Shown here: piece by piece, positions 50,486 through 59,521 of the stretch | Layout of the letters: every line of letters starts with the position of its first letter | How positions within the stretch are numbered: position 1 is the first letter of the stretch | Assembly (NCBI GenBank): GCA_019358945.1 | Contig: JAHHIE010000018.1 | Coordinates: 44,138-108,137 of the forward strand | Direction of reading: 5' to 3' | Source of the DNA: Stenomitos rutilans HA7619-LM2 | Lineage (GTDB): Bacteria; Cyanobacteriota; Cyanobacteriia; Leptolyngbyales; Leptolyngbyaceae | Length of the DNA: 64,000 nt | Notes under the pieces: generated by a model | Seen by the model: the letters and a program-made list of their open reading frames with translations, nothing else | What the model was told of the DNA's origin: nothing | Database searches by the model: none | Position numbers and translations under genes: made by a program

Positions 50486-51923
50486 GAGGTTGATTGATAA
50501 TCGTTCCCACCCGACCCAAGCTGCTGAGTAATCCTGTCAACAGGTCTTGGCGAGCGATATCAGGTCCTACATTATTGAGCTTTTGGGCTATTAATGGTCG
50601 ATTGTCTTGCCCCCGAATCTGAAGGCTATCAGGCGGTAAGGTTTGCTGACGGATTTGACCGCTGCGATCGCGATACACAATGGCGATCGCACTTGCCGAT
50701 ACTAAATTATTACCTCGCCCTACAGCGCTGGTACGAATCACCAAAACCGTACCCGTAGGGAGTGCCACCGTGCCATTTGTGGCTTTCATATCTTCAACCA
50801 ACTCTACGGCAAAGCGATTTTCTTGGGCAGATGCTGTACCACCTGTCGAATTATTGCTACCCTCGTCCCAAATCATCGGCATAATCACCCTGGCCTTAGT
50901 GAACGTTCCGAGCGCGACTTCCCTGAAGCCACCCATTTGTCCATCAAGCTGGTCAGCCGGAGTACGATTCAGAATGCCAATCATGCCAGGAGTCATGTCA
51001 GCACTAAACGCGGAGTGCAACTCCGTAGGCAAAGCCACCCCAAAGGGGTTAGGACCCGTGTCGGAACTGGTTGTCAGGCTTGATGATTCTGTTTCCATCC
51101 TACCAATAGAGACTACGGGAATAACCGGGTTTTGCTGAGTCGCTGATGCAGATGGATTAGACTGAGCACCAGGTCGATCACTGGAAGCTGTTCTCGAAGG
51201 CTCCATAGCACCGGGACTCACTCGTAGTTGTCCAACATTTGCCAGTTGTGCCCAGCGCTGAAACGGATCGACTCTTTCGACAGGTTGAATCCTCTCTGGC
51301 GGAGTAACAGGTGATCTTACAATCACTGGGTCTGGTCGAGAGGCTGTGATAGGAGGAGACACCGCAGCCGGAGTCGGTGCTGGAGCCGTTGACCTCGAAG
51401 CCACAGGTCTGGATGGGGCTGGAGATTGAGATCTAGCAGCAGATTCAGGCTGGAGTTGTTGCTGCTGATCCTGGAACGCTAGACGGCTTTTCAGTTCAGC
51501 CGTCTCATCAAACGTTGGCGGCGTTGGCGGGGTTGGGGTGGGCGACTGAGTAACTTGTCGGGCTGGTGGGCGAGGTTGAAGGAAGCCAAACCACAAGACA
51601 GCTCCGGCTCCCATCACTGTTCCAACCACTGCCACGACAGAACCCAATCGAATGCTGGCACGCTCCGCTAGGGGACGCTCTACTGCACTTTCTTGGTCTT
51701 GCTTCAGCCGATATTCTTCTGAAATTAACTGCGGAGTGGCAGGATTAAAACCCGCTAGCTGCTGTTCCTCCTCTGGAGTCAGGTCATCATCAGCTTCCAA
51801 GTCATGTTGGACTGATGTTGTAGAAGTTTTGCCATTTCCGTTTGAATGATGAGTCGGGTTGGAAAATGCCTCAGACATCTCATCAAACTCATGGGATTCA
51901 AACTGCCGGTTCGCATTTGTCAT
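50466..51923 (-). CDS. VirB10/TrbI-like type IV secretion protein, cut short by an in-frame TGA
   Basis: ATG 51923 (MTNANRQFESHEF) has GAGG seven bases upstream; the frame to 51998 overlaps the VirB8-like gene. A cytosolic N-terminus rich in Glu/Asp leads to one membrane helix (IRLGSVVAVVGTVMGAGAVLWFGFL). A long Pro/Ser/Thr linker then joins the beta-barrel domain (GTVALPTGTVLVIRTSAVG, then ASAIAIVYRDRSGQIR). The last 88 residues of the protein are separated by TGA at 50466 within the inverted repeat. The Pro-rich linker spanning the periplasm is characteristic of VirB10. It starts 16 bp after the VirB8-like stop. Confidence 0.8.
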   Translation of the reverse strand: MTNANRQFESHEFDEMSEAFSNPTHHSNGNGKTSTTSVQHDLEADDDLTPEEEQQLAGFNPATPQLISEEYRLKQDQESAVERPLAERASIRLGSVVAVVGTVMGAGAVLWFGFLQPRPPARQVTQSPTPTPPTPPTFDETAELKSRLAFQDQQQQLQPESAARSQSPAPSRPVASRSTAPAPTPAAVSPPITASRPDPVIVRSPVTPPERIQPVERVDPFQRWAQLANVGQLRVSPGAMEPSRTASSDRPGAQSNPSASATQQNPVIPVVSIGRMETESSSLTTSSDTGPNPFGVALPTELHSAFSADMTPGMIGILNRTPADQLDGQMGGFREVALGTFTKARVIMPMIWDEGSNNSTGGTASAQENRFAVELVEDMKATNGTVALPTGTVLVIRTSAVGRGNNLVSASAIAIVYRDRSGQIRQQTLPPDSLQIRGQDNRPLIAQKLNNVGPDIARQDLLTGLLSSLGRVGTIINQPPNVSGT

Positions 51924-51939
51924 GATCATCCTCGCTGCA

Positions 51940-52689
51940 CTACCGCTGTTGCTGGGGGTTAAACTCGACAATTCGGGTGATTTGCAATCCCGCAGCACGT
52001 ATTTCGTAGATTTTGCGTTCTACCAGAGGCGCATCGGCTCCGAGGGGCGACTCTCCTGCGGAGACACTGCGTGAACGCGGCACTTCAACCGCCTGCAACG
52101 TAAATATACGATTGAAAGGAATTCGCTCATCCTTACCCGTCGTGCGATCGATTAGCACCCGCGTCGCCACCAGATCCACTTCCCATTCGCCAGGTCGAAT
52201 TTCCCTCGGTTCTGACAGGTAGGAAATGATCGTCGTGCTCCGAATCTGCCCCGAAAAAAGCGCCGGAGGAACCAGCTCCGCAACCTTGGGCAGAGACGCT
52301 TTGGCAAACTCCGATTCCAGCAGCAGAGAAGCAAACCAGGCATTGGTCGGAATTCGTTTGTTATTACCAACTCGAACCCCCTGGTTGGGTTCATTCGTGC
52401 CAGGAATCTTTTCATCCCAGTTGAAGGTTAGGGTCGTCCAATCACTGACGACTTTCTGGATCACCGACGGATAGCGCCAGTTCCGCTCTTGCTCCGAGAC
52501 ATAAATCGTTTCACCATTCACCAACTGAGCAAAGGTTGTCTTCCGTTCGGCAATGCGGTTCACTCGAAAGGCAGTGAATAGCGTTAAGACAAAAATCAAG
52601 CTGTTGAAGACAGTCAGGCAGATAAAACACACTGCCAGAAAATTTTTTGCCTCGGGTAAGAGTGGAGCTTGAAGTCGTTTAATCTGCAT
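51940..52689 (-). CDS. VirB8/TrbF-like type IV secretion protein
   Basis: The 249-residue protein has one N-terminal membrane helix (FLAVCFICLTVFNSLIFVLTLFTAF). A periplasmic alpha+beta domain follows (YPSVIQKVVSDWTTLTFNW, then TNAWFASLLLESEFA, then EWEVDLVATRVLIDRTTGK, then FNRIFTLQAVEVPRS), the layout of VirB8-family scaffold proteins. Near the C-terminus, SVSAGESPLGADAP is encoded by a short interspersed repeat (52052-52077 region) that seems to have been inserted in frame. It is the first gene of the VirB8-VirB10-VirB9 set. A conjugative role is inferred from the trio. Confidence 0.75.
   Translation of the reverse strand: MQIKRLQAPLLPEAKNFLAVCFICLTVFNSLIFVLTLFTAFRVNRIAERKTTFAQLVNGETIYVSEQERNWRYPSVIQKVVSDWTTLTFNWDEKIPGTNEPNQGVRVGNNKRIPTNAWFASLLLESEFAKASLPKVAELVPPALFSGQIRSTTIISYLSEPREIRPGEWEVDLVATRVLIDRTTGKDERIPFNRIFTLQAVEVPRSRSVSAGESPLGADAPLVERKIYEIRAAGLQITRIVEFNPQQQR
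52052..52077 (+). repeat. Short interspersed repeat inside the VirB8-like gene
   Basis: TCTCCTGCGGAGACACTGCG followed by TGAACG matches 59522-59548 apart from about three changes and a 1-bp gap. The TCTCC/GGAGA dyad is the palindromic heart. It is translated as part of the protein (SVSAGESP) without a frameshift. Confidence 0.6.
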
Positions 52690-52789
52690 AGCTACCCCCG
52701 TCGTATCAGAGCAATGCTGGTGACTGTACCGATCGCGCAGTGTCTCTATCGAAGAGTCGCATTACTGAAAATGCCTCTTACATATTCGT

Positions 52790-53122
52790 CTACAACGATC
52801 GCAAAATAGCTGCGATCGCTTGCTTCAGACTCGGTAATTCTTGCTCGACAGCTAACCAAACAATATCAAGGTCAATCTCAAAGTAGTTATGAGTCAAAAT
52901 GTTTCGCATTCCAATCATTTTTGACCAAGATACTTCTGGATGCTGGTCTCTGGTGGCTGAAGAAAGCGAGCGGGAAGCCTCGCCAATAACTTGCAGGTTT
53001 TGAGTGAACCAGGTTTGAATCAGCTCATTTTGCTCAAAGGCTTGTCTACCCTGCACAGCATAGCGATCGATCCGCTCGATCGCCTCTAGAATATCTTGCA
53101 GTTTCTCGCGATCGTCTCTCAT
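52790..53122 (-). CDS. hepT: HepT-like ribonuclease toxin (MntA/HepT system)
   Basis: ATG 53122 ([19 protein letters not shown]) overlaps the MntA stop by 4 bp; the longer frame to 53200 is discarded. The 110-residue HEPN protein carries the RX4HXY motif in RNILTHNY, the HepT ribonuclease signature. The preceding helix is [30 protein letters not shown]. In this type VII-like pair the nucleotidyltransferase partner MntA silences HepT by adding AMP to the Tyr of that motif. The pair is commonly carried on cyanobacterial plasmids and islands and can act in stabilisation or defence. Confidence 0.92.
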   Translation of the reverse strand: MRDDREKLQDILEAIERIDRYAVQGRQAFEQNELIQTWFTQNLQVIGEASRSLSSATRDQHPEVSWSKMIGMRNILTHNYFEIDLDIVWLAVEQELPSLKQAIAAILRSL

Positions 53123-53409
53123 AGGGGGATTGCTTCGCTCAGGACGCGATCGCGGATTCTGGGTCGCAGTCCTTTTTCTGTAACTACATCCACCGGACAA
53201 TCTAGCAGGTCTTGTAATTCCATCAGCAAACCACCGAGGTCAAATAGGCTGCGTTTTGCCTCCAGTTCCACTAGAAAATCCACATCGCTGTCTGAATCAG
53301 CTTCGCCCCGTGCCACCGAGCCGAAGACTCGAACGTTGTAAGCACCATATTTTGCCGCTGTCGCCAAAATTGCTTCCCGCTTTTCCTGTACCTGTGCCCC
53401 AATGTTCAT
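53119..53409 (-). CDS. mntA: MntA-like minimal nucleotidyltransferase antitoxin
   Basis: The 96-residue protein has the minimal nucleotidyltransferase motif [20 protein letters not shown], with the two Asp residues of the active site and the GSxARG loop. Its C-terminal stretch is [16 protein letters not shown]. The stop overlaps the HepT start by 4 bp, the usual order for this pair. It should adenylylate the HepT RX4HXY Tyr to neutralise it. Its location beside type IV secretion genes and a STAND ATPase suggests an accessory or defence island. Confidence 0.93.
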   Translation of the reverse strand: MNIGAQVQEKREAILATAAKYGAYNVRVFGSVARGEADSDSDVDFLVELEAKRSLFDLGGLLMELQDLLDCPVDVVTEKGLRPRIRDRVLSEAIPL

Positions 53410-53491
53410 ACGCAGCTTCCCCGTTTGTCTCGATTATCCCATCACTCCACTGCCCTGTCCCTATCCTGAAAGTGACCCATTTTAGGCATTG

Positions 53492-56400
53492 CTATTCCCC
53501 CATGTGTAGTTGCTGGAGAACGGCTTGCGTGAGGGGCTGATCGGAGAGTTGAGAGGTTTGTCCTGTCGCAAACGCTTGGTTTAGCAAAGTCAAAAAGTTT
53601 TGTTTGCAGGTTTGAGTGTTGGGATGGTTGGCTCCTAACTGTCTTCTCCAAATGCTCATTGCCCGAATATAGAGAGGTTCTGCCTCGGTGTAGCGTCCTT
53701 GCGTTTGGTAGAGTAATGCCAAATTGTTAAGGATATTAGCAACATCGGAATGGTCTCCACCTAATTGCGGTTCCAAAATTGCCAGCGATCGCTGGTAGAG
53801 TGATTCAGCTTCGCTATATCGCTCCTGCACATAGTAAAGGTATGCTAAACCGATAAGGCACTGAGCAACATTGGGATGGTCTTTACCCAGTTGTTGCTCC
53901 CAAATTCCTAACGATCGCCTGTACAGAGGCTCTGCCTCGGCATAACGTCCTTGCGTTTGGTAAAGTAATGCCAGATTGTTCAGACTTTGGGCAACATCGG
54001 CATGGTCTTTACCCAACTGCTGTTCTCGAATGGACAGAGATCGCTGGTAGGGCGGTTCTGCTTCAGCGTAGCGTCCCTGTGCCTGATAAAGTAATCCAAG
54101 ATTGTTAAGACTGTTAGCAACGTTAGGATGGTTTTTACCTAGTTTTTGCTCCCAAATTGCCAGCGACCTCTCATATAAAGACTCTGCCTCATTGCAACGT
54201 CCTTGCGCTCGATAAGCTTCTGCCAGATTGTTGAGGCTGTTGGCGACATCAGGATGATTGGCTCCCAACTGCTGTTCTTGAATTGACAGTGCTCTCTGAT
54301 ACAGAGGTTCAGCCTGACTGTAGAATCCTTGTATTTGGTAGAGGTATGCCAGATTAATGAGGGTTTGGGCAACATCAGGATGGTTCCTGCCTAACTGTTG
54401 TTCTCCAAGGTTGAGCGATCGCTGTAAGAGTGGTCTAGCCTCGCTATAACGTCCCTGCAACAGGTATACTACTGCTAGATTATTGAGGCTCTGGGCAACG
54501 TCCGGATGTCCACTACCTAGCTGTTGTTCATAAATTGCTAGTGACCGCTGGTAGAGTGGCTCTGCTTCAGCATAGCGTCCCTGAGTTTGATAGAGTAATG
54601 CCAAATTATTTAGGCTTTTAGCGACATTGGGATGATCTTTGCCTAGTTGCTGTTCCCAAATTGCCAGCGATCGCTTGTATAAGGGCTCTGCCTCAATGTA
54701 ACGTCCTTGCACTCGGCAGAGTTCTGCCAAATTGTTCAAGCTGTTAGCAACATCGGGGTGGTTGCCCAACTGCTGTTCCTGAATAGTGAGCGATCTCCGT
54801 AGGAGAGGTTCTGCGTCAGTATACCGTCCCTGAGTTTGATAGAGTAATGCCAAATTACTAAGGCTGTTGGCGACGCTGGAGTGGTCTTTACCAAATTTCT
54901 CCTCTCGAATTTTTAATGAACGCTCAAAGAGGGGTTCTGCATCAGAATATCGCCCCTGAGATTGATATACAGATGCCAGATTGTTGAGGATGTTGGCAAC
55001 ATCGGGGTGATCACTACCCAACTGCTGCTCATAGATGGAGAGTGCTTGCTGGTGATGCACTTCCGCTTTGGCATAACGTCCTTGAGCGTGATAGAGAAGT
55101 GCTAGGTTAGACAGACTCATGGCAACATCAGGATGGTTTTTGCCTAACCGTTGTTGACGGATGGAGAGCGATCGCTGGAAGAGAGGTTCAGCATCGGCAT
55201 AACGTCCTTGAGCGCGGTAAATTTCTGCCAGATTGTTGAGGCTAGTAGCGAATTCCCGTTGGTCATTACCCAACTGTTTTTCATAGATGGAGAGTGCTTG
55301 CTGATAGTACACTTCTGCTTTAGCATATTGTCCTTGAGTGTGGTAAAGGAGTGCAAAATTATTAAGACTCATAGCGACATCGGGATGGTTGGCACCTAAC
55401 TGCTGTTCCCTAATAGCGATCGCTCTCTGGAAAAGTGGTTTTGCTTCAGCGTAGCGACCGATTATTCGATAAAAGCTTGCTAGATTATCCAGGATCGCGG
55501 CAACATTAGGATGGTTGTTACCCAATCGAGCTTCTACTGTTTCCAGACAATGCTGATACCAGGTCAGGGCAGAGGTATAATCTGCCTGCGCTCCATAGAA
55601 TTGGGCAACACGGGTAGATGGATAGATCAAATCAGCATCAGCAACCCACAGGCACAGCGTAGTCGCAACTTCCTTGAGGTGGGGAATGATGGGGGTAAAT
55701 TGCTCAACCTGTGCTTGGGTTTCTACAATGGGCATTCGGTTTGCTTCGGCTGCCATGACTTGGCACACCCTTTGCTTCAGCGCAACATCATTTGCCATCT
55801 GCTCTCGCTTCACCGCAAAAAACTCCCGCAGCAGTTGATGCAGTTGAAATAGGTTTTTGCCAACTCTGGATATCAAACTGCGTCCCAGTAGGTGATCAAC
55901 CCGGTAAGTTTCTAAGACTTCCTTGCCCCAATCTGGCAGACATTTTTCCACTAAATTCCAGGGAACGGGCGCTAGAGCAAATACACTCAACAATCCACAA
56001 AGCATCCTAGCTTCATCGGGGAACTGTTCATCATCCCAAGTTAATTGGAAAGCCGCTGCTACGCCCAGTTGAGCCGTCATCTGTTTCGCCTGCACTAACG
56101 CCTGAGCGGCCAACTTTTTTGCTTCCAACCGCTCTAACATTTCCACCAAGCTCAAGTCCTCCCTCCGAGCCAGGTAGCGCCCAACTAACTCTAACCCTAA
56201 GGGCAAATAGCCTAACCATTCACACAATCGTTGGGCATCGGCAAGTTGACTATCAATCCGATGGGGGTCATCTACCAACACTCGCAACAGTTCCAGAGAA
56301 GCCGCCTCCGTCAACACCTCCAACTCCAGCCGCTGAGCCGAGGCTAACAGCTTCAACCGAGTGGTCATCAACACCCGAAAACGGGGATCGAGCAGATTCA

Positions 56401-57106
56401 AATAGGGTTCCACCACCTCATAATCCGTCACATCATCCAGCACCACCAAAATCGGTTCCCCCTGCCAGCGGCGGCAAACCCACTCCACCTTCTTCAACAA
56501 GGTTTCCTGGTCATCGGGCGGTTCCGGTAGCCCCAACTGGGTGCGGGCAAACTCCAACAAGCTCAAGCCCACATCCTGCGACCTGACGTTAATCCAGCAG
56601 AGACCACCGGGATAGGTATGCGACTGCAAGTGCTGGTAGGCATACTGCAACGCTAATTCCGTCTTACCCACACCCCCCATCCCCGACACTGAGGTCACGG
56701 CAACCGTCGAGGCAACTTGCAACTTCTCATGCACCTCAGCTAGGTTCTCTTCCCGCCCCACAAACTTCACTACCCCACTCAACGGTAGATTACTGGGAAT
56801 CCCCACAGGTCGCCTTGCCAGTTCATCCAGGAGTGTTCTCATCCCTTCCTGAAGCACCGCTGGATCATTAACTACGTAGTTGGTGCCAAAAAATCCTCTA
56901 GCACCACTTTCTAACCATGTTTGAAATCCAACCCCATTCCCTTGGTTGAATTGCACCATGCGGTCTTCAAACACCGTTCTCAAACGAGCGTCCGCTTGAA
57001 TGACTGACTGCAAAAATGCAATACTTTCAGGCTTGGAAACGCTACCATTCTCTTCCAAATGCTCAGCCAGCATTTGACAAAATTGTTCAATCAATAAATC
57101 TGACAT
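53492..57106 (-). CDS. NB-ARC STAND ATPase with TPR repeats (NLR-like)
   Basis: The 1204-residue protein is an NLR-like switch. Residues 60-79 are GFQTWLESGARGFFGTNYVV, a short motif resembling the C-terminal motif of the neighbouring small protein. The NB-ARC domain follows from about 115: Walker A GMGGVGKT (142-149), Walker B ILVVLDDV (219-226), sensor LMTTRL and the GLPL-type GYLPLGLEL. The C-terminal half is 15-16 tandem 42-residue TPR units (LNNLALLYQTQGRYAEAEPL), nearly identical in places, which should act as the sensor. No nuclease or protease domain is attached, so a separate effector is expected. The gene is 41 bp after the small helical gene at 57148-57594. Confidence 0.95.
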   Translation of the reverse strand: MSDLLIEQFCQMLAEHLEENGSVSKPESIAFLQSVIQADARLRTVFEDRMVQFNQGNGVGFQTWLESGARGFFGTNYVVNDPAVLQEGMRTLLDELARRPVGIPSNLPLSGVVKFVGREENLAEVHEKLQVASTVAVTSVSGMGGVGKTELALQYAYQHLQSHTYPGGLCWINVRSQDVGLSLLEFARTQLGLPEPPDDQETLLKKVEWVCRRWQGEPILVVLDDVTDYEVVEPYLNLLDPRFRVLMTTRLKLLASAQRLELEVLTEAASLELLRVLVDDPHRIDSQLADAQRLCEWLGYLPLGLELVGRYLARREDLSLVEMLERLEAKKLAAQALVQAKQMTAQLGVAAAFQLTWDDEQFPDEARMLCGLLSVFALAPVPWNLVEKCLPDWGKEVLETYRVDHLLGRSLISRVGKNLFQLHQLLREFFAVKREQMANDVALKQRVCQVMAAEANRMPIVETQAQVEQFTPIIPHLKEVATTLCLWVADADLIYPSTRVAQFYGAQADYTSALTWYQHCLETVEARLGNNHPNVAAILDNLASFYRIIGRYAEAKPLFQRAIAIREQQLGANHPDVAMSLNNFALLYHTQGQYAKAEVYYQQALSIYEKQLGNDQREFATSLNNLAEIYRAQGRYADAEPLFQRSLSIRQQRLGKNHPDVAMSLSNLALLYHAQGRYAKAEVHHQQALSIYEQQLGSDHPDVANILNNLASVYQSQGRYSDAEPLFERSLKIREEKFGKDHSSVANSLSNLALLYQTQGRYTDAEPLLRRSLTIQEQQLGNHPDVANSLNNLAELCRVQGRYIEAEPLYKRSLAIWEQQLGKDHPNVAKSLNNLALLYQTQGRYAEAEPLYQRSLAIYEQQLGSGHPDVAQSLNNLAVVYLLQGRYSEARPLLQRSLNLGEQQLGRNHPDVAQTLINLAYLYQIQGFYSQAEPLYQRALSIQEQQLGANHPDVANSLNNLAEAYRAQGRCNEAESLYERSLAIWEQKLGKNHPNVANSLNNLGLLYQAQGRYAEAEPPYQRSLSIREQQLGKDHADVAQSLNNLALLYQTQGRYAEAEPLYRRSLGIWEQQLGKDHPNVAQCLIGLAYLYYVQERYSEAESLYQRSLAILEPQLGGDHSDVANILNNLALLYQTQGRYTEAEPLYIRAMSIWRRQLGANHPNTQTCKQNFLTLLNQAFATGQTSQLSDQPLTQAVLQQLHMGE

Positions 57107-57147
57107 GGAGGGCAGTCTCTAAAAAGATGAAGTCAGAAGGAAATCAC

Positions 57148-57594
57148 TCAAGCTTCAGGCGACTTGCCATAGATGTGGTTGTCGCCAATAAAGGCTGTTC
57201 CGCCCTCAACTTTCGTTTGCCACCCCTTCGCATTGCCGGAATTATTCTGCACCATTGAGCTATTATCCTGAATCTTCCCGGCATTAATTTGCTGCGCCAT
57301 CAACTGAATTTCATTGGCAAATTGAGGATCATCATCCATTGCCACCTGCAAATAGGCAGCGATCTGGTTAATCTGTTCTGGCGTGATTTTGTGGGTTTGG
57401 TCAAGCGATGCTTTGACTTCCTCAATCCGAGGCTTGCCGCGCAGCTTCGTCCAGATACGCTTGAGCAGGCTTTCCATTTTGGCGATCGCCTCCATCGTAT
57501 ATTTCTTGCCCAGTTCACCTGCACCAGACTCGATGAACTTTTGAAAAGCAACGGTGGCGATCGCGCCAGCGGTCAATGATACAGGGTCAGTCAT
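57148..57594 (-). CDS. Small helical protein with C-terminal amyloid-like motif, candidate effector of the NLR
   Basis: The 148-residue protein starts with a hydrophobic, helical domain (SLTAGAIATVAFQKFIESGA, then GKKYTMEAIAKMESLLKRIW). It continues with charged helices and an Asn/Gln-rich linker (NSSMVQNNSGNAK), and ends in GWQTKVEGGTAFIGDNHIYG (residues 124-143). That motif pairs with residues 60-79 of the NLR downstream: 8 identical positions, including G-Q-T, E-G and F-G-N. The architecture recalls described bacterial amyloid-signalling pairs in which a Bell-type membrane-active domain is triggered by an NLR through a shared motif. I assign it as candidate effector by resemblance only. 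Confidence 0.65.
   Translation of the reverse strand: MTDPVSLTAGAIATVAFQKFIESGAGELGKKYTMEAIAKMESLLKRIWTKLRGKPRIEEVKASLDQTHKITPEQINQIAAYLQVAMDDDPQFANEIQLMAQQINAGKIQDNSSMVQNNSGNAKGWQTKVEGGTAFIGDNHIYGKSPEA
57166..57225 (-). other. C-terminal signalling-type motif of the small protein
   Basis: This is the coding segment for GWQTKVEGGTAFIGDNHIYG, the motif shared with the NLR segment at 56870-56929. Both are Gly-, Asn- and aromatic-rich, with alternating polar residues, and lie outside the folded domains of their proteins. Confidence 0.55.
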
Positions 57595-57676
57595 TTGGGA
57601 GACTCCAGGACTAGGACTGTATCTTTTCTACCAAAGGAATTTGCAATTTTACTGAAAACTTTACACTTAATTAGGC

Positions 57677-57896
57677 AACTGTCCCTTCTAAAATCAAAAA
57701 CGGCTTACTTGAAGCGCGAGCATTGCAACTTAGAACATGAGCATTCTCATCTGAAACAGCAACAGTCTCATTTTTAACCGGAACATTCCTACTCAAAATA
57801 AGAACTGTGCCGTTTAAACCAGCAATCATCTCATTCAAAACCGAAACGTTTCTATCCAAAACAAGAACGTCCTTGCTAAAACCGAGAACGTTCTCC
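57677..57896 (-). repeat. Degenerate 21-bp tandem repeat (about 10 copies)
   Basis: Between the small helical gene and the acidic coiled-coil gene lie about ten imperfect units of 21 bp, of the form AACGTTCTCAT-TCAAAACNAG. On the minus strand they read in one phase as heptapeptides (RNVSVLN, EMIAGLN, GTVLILS, RNVPVKN, ETVAVSD). No start codon opens the first units, so the array is probably non-coding or the remains of a repeat protein. It fills most of the 330-bp gap. Confidence 0.75.
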
Positions 57897-57924
57897 CCGC
57901 AAATCGAATGGGTCTATCTAAAGC

Positions 57925-59190
57925 CTAAACGGCTGTCGGCTGGGGCTTCTCCTTCTTCGACTTACGGGCAAGCCGTTGCCCCAATTCACCCACCACTGCC
58001 TCCAATCCAGCTCCCTGTCCACTCGCCTTGGCGTAGTTGTACACCTGCAACGCCTTGGTGCGGTTGCCTGCAAAAAGGGTATCACCCTGATTGTTGTTAA
58101 GGGCGAGGTCGCTCCCCAACACTAATGTGACCGCCACTTGATTCCCTTGCTCTTCAAATTGCAGCGTTTTGTTACTGGAAATCGTAATTCCCTCCCGATC
58201 GGCATCATCCAAGTCTGCATGAGCAGCTCTGGCAAACCCCACTAACGATTCTGCACAGGCAATTTGCTCAGGATCGGCTCGCCGTGCCATAAGTTGTTCC
58301 AGCACTTTGGACTCTGCGATCGCTTGTGCGGGTGCCGCAACCTGACTTTCTTCTGTATACACCTCTGGCTCAACCATTGCGGAATTGGTTTGTTCTGCGA
58401 TTTGCTTCTCCAAACGACTCACCACCACCTCTAAGCGGTCAAGCCGTTTGGATAGCCCTTTCAGATATGCCTCAATCTGGTCAAGCTGTTCGCTAATGCT
58501 GGCTTCCCGATCAATCTCCAGGGGTTGCCCTTTGTAGGTGGGGTCTAGTTTTACACCCAGCGTGTCTACCTTACTCCCCACAGTTGCAGCCGCATCTGCT
58601 AGAGGATTTTCACCCGCAACTGGTTCTGGTTCCGCCGATGGCGTTACCGTTGAGCGCCCGGTTGTTGCCTCTTGCAAACGGCTGGTTAGATGATCAACCT
58701 GCTCATTCTGCCGCTGAAGTTCTCGAACAATTCGTTCGATCCGTTCTTCGTCATCCTGAGCTGCCAGGTTTTCTAACAGCCCCTGTCCAACCACAATGCC
58801 CAGAGCTGCCAGTTGCCCTGCCAGCCCTGCCACATTGACTCCATTTGTCTCGCGTCCATTCACAGCCGCCGAAGCACTCAGACGAGACGCTTCCTCCATC
58901 GGATCTCGGTAGCGGAAGTCCCGACCATTAGATTTACTAGCTTTACCTTGAGTTTGCGCCTTAGATTGAGCCTTGCTCTGAGCTTTCGATGATGATTTGG
59001 CTTGATTTTTAGCTGTCGGAACTGGAGCAAGCTCTTCATCCCCCAGATTCTCTAGATCCTCATCAAGGTCTCCGTCCAGCAGGGCATTCAGTGCCTCGTC
59101 TGGCTCTTCATCCAAGTCATCGTCCAGATCAAGGGCATCATCCAGATCCGTATCCAAATCGCCAAATTCTGCCTCTTCAAACCCAAACAT
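57925..59190 (-). CDS. Acidic coiled-coil protein of plasmid type, unknown function (3' part of a larger broken gene)
   Basis: The 421-residue frame starts MFGFEEAEFGDLD and has a very acidic segment (LDDALDLDDDLDEEPDEAL). A Lys/Ser/Gln spacer follows, then a hydrophobic helix (VAGLAGQLAALGIVVGQGLL), a coiled coil (IERIVRELQRQNEQVDHL and LKGLSKRLDRLEVVVSRLEK) and a globular tail (TLFAGNRTKALQVYNYAK). No family is recognised, but the style suits proteins of cyanobacterial plasmids. The phase is open further upstream to about 59400 without Met (GGGSDDEIRGYRFYLTSDPS), so the real gene is longer; see the upstream pseudogene part. Confidence 0.7.
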   Translation of the reverse strand: MFGFEEAEFGDLDTDLDDALDLDDDLDEEPDEALNALLDGDLDEDLENLGDEELAPVPTAKNQAKSSSKAQSKAQSKAQTQGKASKSNGRDFRYRDPMEEASRLSASAAVNGRETNGVNVAGLAGQLAALGIVVGQGLLENLAAQDDEERIERIVRELQRQNEQVDHLTSRLQEATTGRSTVTPSAEPEPVAGENPLADAAATVGSKVDTLGVKLDPTYKGQPLEIDREASISEQLDQIEAYLKGLSKRLDRLEVVVSRLEKQIAEQTNSAMVEPEVYTEESQVAAPAQAIAESKVLEQLMARRADPEQIACAESLVGFARAAHADLDDADREGITISSNKTLQFEEQGNQVAVTLVLGSDLALNNNQGDTLFAGNRTKALQVYNYAKASGQGAGLEAVVGELGQRLARKSKKEKPQPTAV

Positions 59191-59385
59191 CTCAGCAATG
59201 TTGGAGGGCGTAAAGTAGTTTTCATCCTTATCCGTAACGCCTTCCAGGTTCTTGATCAGATACTTGCCACTAGTTCTTTGACTGGGATCGCTGGTGAGAT
59301 AGAAGCGGTAGCCCCGAATTTCATCATCACTGCCACCACCTTCACAAAGTTCAACGGTAATGGGAGCCTTGCCCGTTGCGTAGCT

Positions 59386-59398
59386 TGCGCGAAGCGCA
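59386..59398. repeat. Short palindrome at a frameshift point
   Basis: TGCGC-GAA-GCGCA with flanking TAGCTTGCGCGAAGCGCACT is a typical cyanobacterial interspersed palindrome. The reading phase of the acidic coiled-coil gene changes here. Confidence 0.6.
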
Positions 59399-59521
59399 CT
59401 CGCTCACTGAATGACTCAACATAAGCCTTGAAGTCCTCATGAGACTCAATTCCTTCTTCCTGAAGCGCCTTAGTGATGGCTTTATCCAGGGTGTTTTCAA
59501 GATGGCGGAGTTTGCGGCGAA

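Noticed and set aside
53492..55500. The 126-bp periodicity considered as a CRISPR or satellite array
   Set aside because: The repeats encode 42-residue TPR units in one open frame; there are no spacers or palindromic direct repeats.
56119..56586. 155-residue Pro-rich plus-strand frame inside the NLR gene
   Set aside because: Composition and position are those of an antisense shadow of GC-rich NB-ARC coding.
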